Source: DASUKL01 sp036278755 (lineage in GTDB: Bacteria > Chloroflexota > Limnocylindria > Limnocylindrales > CSP1-4). From it: DNA of 6,992 nucleotides. Position 1 is the stretch's first letter; each line of letters starts with the position of its first letter. The stretch is taken from positions 1 through 6,992 of the forward strand of contig DASUKL010000021.1 in assembly GCA_036278755.1 (NCBI GenBank), written 5' to 3'. The notes below the pieces were generated by a model, which saw only the letters and a program-made list of their open reading frames with translations, was not told the origin of the DNA and searched no databases. The position numbers and the translations under genes were made by a program. Shown piece by piece: positions 5,316 through 6,992 of the stretch.

Positions 5316-6690
5316 GGACGTCGGCCCGGCGACCCCTGACGCGCGGACCATAGACCACGAACTGGTCGTCGGCCACGCCGAACAGGCGGGCCTTGTGGGA
5401 CCACGGCTGGCGGACGAGGAAGCGGAGGATGACTCGGCTGAGGGTGATGGCCGTGAACATCGAGGTCAGCACACCGATGATGAGCACCAGGGCGAAGCCG
5501 CGGATGGTCGAGGTTCCCAGGATGTAGAGGATGCTGGCCGTGATGAGGCTCGAGACGTTCGAGTCGAGGATCGAGGGCCAGGCCCGGTTGAAGCCGGCCT
5601 CCACCGCCGAGGCCAGCGGTTTGCCCGCCCGCAGCTCCTCCTTGGTGCGCTCGAAGATGAGGATGTTGGCGTCCACGGCCATGCCCACCGACAACACGAA
5701 GCCGGCCAGGCCGGCCAGGGTCAGGGTCACCGGCAGGGCCCGGAAGATGGCGTAGTTGACGAGCGTGTAGTAGACGAGGGCGAAGACCGCCACGCCGCCC
5801 TGGAGGCGGTAGTAGACGAGCATGAAGAGGAAGACGAGGAGGATGCCGATGGCCCCGCCGACCAGGCTCTGGCGAAGGAAGTCCTGGCCCAGGGTGGCGG
5901 ACACGGGGCTGAACTGGACCTCCTTGAGGGCCAGGGGCAGGGCGCCGTACTTGAGCGTCGTGACGAGGTCGTTGAGCTCCTGGGTGGTGAAGCTGCCCGA
6001 GATCTGGCCGGTGCCGCTGGTGATGGCCGACTGGATGTAGGGGGCCGACTGGACGACCCCGTCGAGGACGATGGCGAAGTAGTCGCCGACATGGGAGCTG
6101 GTGTACTGGGCGAACTTCTGGGCGCCCTCACCCTTGAGGCCGAACTGGACGACCCGCTGCCCGGTCGTGCTGTCGAAGCCGGGGGCCACCCGGCCGGCAT
6201 CGATCTGGTCGCCGCTGAAGAGCGGTGGGTTGGCCGTCAGGTCCAGGGGCTGGCCCTGGGTGGGGACGGCCAAGGCACCTGGCGACGTCCGGCTGCCGTA
6301 TTTGTCCGCCGAGGGGTCGAGGGGCACGAACTCGAGCTGGCCGGTGGAGCCGATGAGCTTGCGGACCGCGTCCACGTCCTTGACCCCAGGGATCTCGACA
6401 CTGAGGCGATCGTTGCCCACTGTGGAGACGGTCGGCTCGGCCAGGCCGGTGGCGTTGACCCGGTTCTCGATGATCGTGCGGATGGTGGCCATGTCGCCGG
6501 CCGTGACGGTCTGGCCGGAGGGGGCGACGGCTTCATATTCGGCCGACAGGCCGCCCTCGATATCGAGGCCCAGCTTCGTGTCGAACGAGGCGGGTGGGTC
6601 GCTGAAGGGCCGCGGCAGGTTGGGGGCGAAGTCGACCGCGAGCGCGGCCAGACCCACGGCCACGATGATGAAGGGGATGAGGCGACGCAC
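5308..6690 (-). CDS. secD: Protein-export membrane protein SecD
   Basis: Larger partner of SecF in the membrane-embedded export motor of the Sec pathway. The 460 residues match the short SecD of Chloroflexota, Thermotoga and similar bacteria rather than the ~615-residue E. coli protein. Seen: N-terminal TM1 at about 4-20, the conserved GLDIEGG at 41-47, a large extracytoplasmic domain to about 265 (with IIENRVNATGLAEP at 73-86 and LKYGALPLAL at 246-255), then TM2 at 275-294, TM3 at 297-318, TM4 at 322-343 ending in the signature VDANILIFERTKEEL at 339-353, TM5 at 379-396 and TM6 at 398-424, with an Arg-rich tail. The Asp in VDAN corresponds to the residue implicated in proton conduction. The GTG start is the only reasonable one: an in-frame TAG, the uvrC stop, lies three sense codons upstream. 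No Shine-Dalgarno is present; a -10-like element sits directly upstream. Confidence 0.97.
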   Translation of the reverse strand: MRRLIPFIIVAVGLAALAVDFAPNLPRPFSDPPASFDTKLGLDIEGGLSAEYEAVAPSGQTVTAGDMATIRTIIENRVNATGLAEPTVSTVGNDRLSVEIPGVKDVDAVRKLIGSTGQLEFVPLDPSADKYGSRTSPGALAVPTQGQPLDLTANPPLFSGDQIDAGRVAPGFDSTTGQRVVQFGLKGEGAQKFAQYTSSHVGDYFAIVLDGVVQSAPYIQSAITSGTGQISGSFTTQELNDLVTTLKYGALPLALKEVQFSPVSATLGQDFLRQSLVGGAIGILLVFLFMLVYYRLQGGVAVFALVYYTLVNYAIFRALPVTLTLAGLAGFVLSVGMAVDANILIFERTKEELRAGKPLASAVEAGFNRAWPSILDSNVSSLITASILYILGTSTIRGFALVLIIGVLTSMFTAITLSRVILRFLVRQPWSHKARLFGVADDQFVVYGPRVRGRRADVRV

Positions 6691-6698
6691 GAGAGGGG

Positions 6699-6707
6699 AC
6701 TATACCA
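6699..6707 (-). promoter_or_regulatory. Candidate extended -10 promoter element for leaderless secD
   Basis: The minus strand reads TGGTATAGT, which fits an extended -10 (TGnTATAnT) and stands out in very GC-rich DNA. It overlaps the end of uvrC (…CTG GTA TAG). Eight nucleotides separate its last base from the secD GTG, so transcription from it would begin within a base or two of the start codon. No -35 consensus is visible 17 bp upstream. The absence of a Shine-Dalgarno fits leaderless initiation, but a single match could be chance. Confidence 0.35.
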
Positions 6708-6992
6708 GCCGCTCGGGGTCCAGCGCGGCCTTGATCCGGGCGGCCACGCCGGGCCCGATGCCGGGCACGGCCGCCACCTCGGCCAGGCTGGCGGCGCGGA
6801 TCTGACGGGCCGAGCCGAAGACCCGCAGCAGGGCCCGCTTGCGGGCTGGCCCCACGCCGGCGATCTCGTCGAGGGCCGAGCGGGTCTGGGCCTTGGAGCG
6901 CAGCTGGCGATGGTAGGTGATGGCGAAGCGGTGGGCCTCGTCGCGCAGGCGCTGGACGAGATAGAGGGCCGGCGACGAAGCCGGCAGCACGA
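6700..6992 (-). CDS. uvrC: UvrABC system protein C, C-terminal end (partial)
   Basis: UvrC makes the dual incisions in nucleotide excision repair after UvrAB finds the lesion. Only the last ~97 residues lie in the window; the gene continues beyond the right edge, so the GIY-YIG and RNase H-like nuclease domains are not visible. The visible part starts with LPASSPALYLVQRLRDEAHR followed by FAITYHR, the highly conserved UvrC linker, then RSALDEIAGVGPARKRALL (first helix-hairpin-helix) and LAEVAAVPGIGPGVAARI (second helix-hairpin-helix). Together they form the (HhH)2 DNA-binding domain needed for 5' incision. It ends in TAG, 9 nt before secD and in the same reading frame as secD. The linker motif separates it from other HhH2 proteins such as LigA or XPF-like nucleases. 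Confidence 0.92.
   Translation of the reverse strand, partial: VLPASSPALYLVQRLRDEAHRFAITYHRQLRSKAQTRSALDEIAGVGPARKRALLRVFGSARQIRAASLAEVAAVPGIGPGVAARIKAALDPERLV

Noticed and set aside
6690..6702. uvrC and secD in the same frame, separated by one TAG and three sense codons, suggesting a fusion or readthrough product
   Set aside because: Both proteins end and begin where their families normally do, and a UvrC-SecD fusion makes no biological sense; one chance in three puts neighbouring genes in frame.

Overview
The window is very G+C-rich (roughly 70% by eye) and coded entirely on the minus strand. Five complete genes and one 5'-truncated gene are packed almost without gaps. Read in the direction of transcription (right to left) they are: the C-terminal end of uvrC (excision nuclease subunit), secD and secF (protein-export motor), recJ (single-strand 5'-3' exonuclease), a membrane-anchored WD40/TolB-like beta-propeller protein, and pyrF (type 2 orotidine 5'-phosphate decarboxylase). 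A GGAGG at the left edge suggests another gene follows outside the window.

Organism: a high-GC bacterium, probably an uncultured Chloroflexota of the Limnocylindria kind. The grounds are indirect: separate short SecD and SecF, a group-2 PyrF, a lipid-anchor-free 'PD40' propeller protein with a Pro/Thr tail, and a very strong G/C third-position bias. Actinobacteria-like or other high-GC phyla cannot be excluded from this sequence alone. Nothing looks mobile: no tRNA, transposase, integrase or CRISPR repeat is visible, and base composition is even throughout.

Layout: uvrC ends 9 nt before secD. secD and secF overlap by 8 nt at the preferred secF start. secF and recJ are separated by 44 nt containing a small hairpin. 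recJ and the propeller gene are joined through a 20-bp tandem duplication that carries a duplicated GGAG plus GTG start module. The propeller gene and pyrF share a GTGA stop/start. At the preferred starts all five complete genes begin with GTG, and most lack a good Shine-Dalgarno sequence, so translational coupling and possibly leaderless initiation (secD) seem to matter here.

The genes are mostly housekeeping and functionally mixed: DNA repair (uvrC, recJ), secretion (secDF) and pyrimidine synthesis (pyrF). I see no new multi-gene system. The unusual points are an ~83-residue Ser/Pro/Ala-rich insertion in the extracytoplasmic domain of SecF, the duplicated start module that creates a 7-codon minicistron coupled on both sides, an extended -10-like element placed at leaderless distance from secD, and G-quadruplex-capable DNA at the propeller/pyrF junction.
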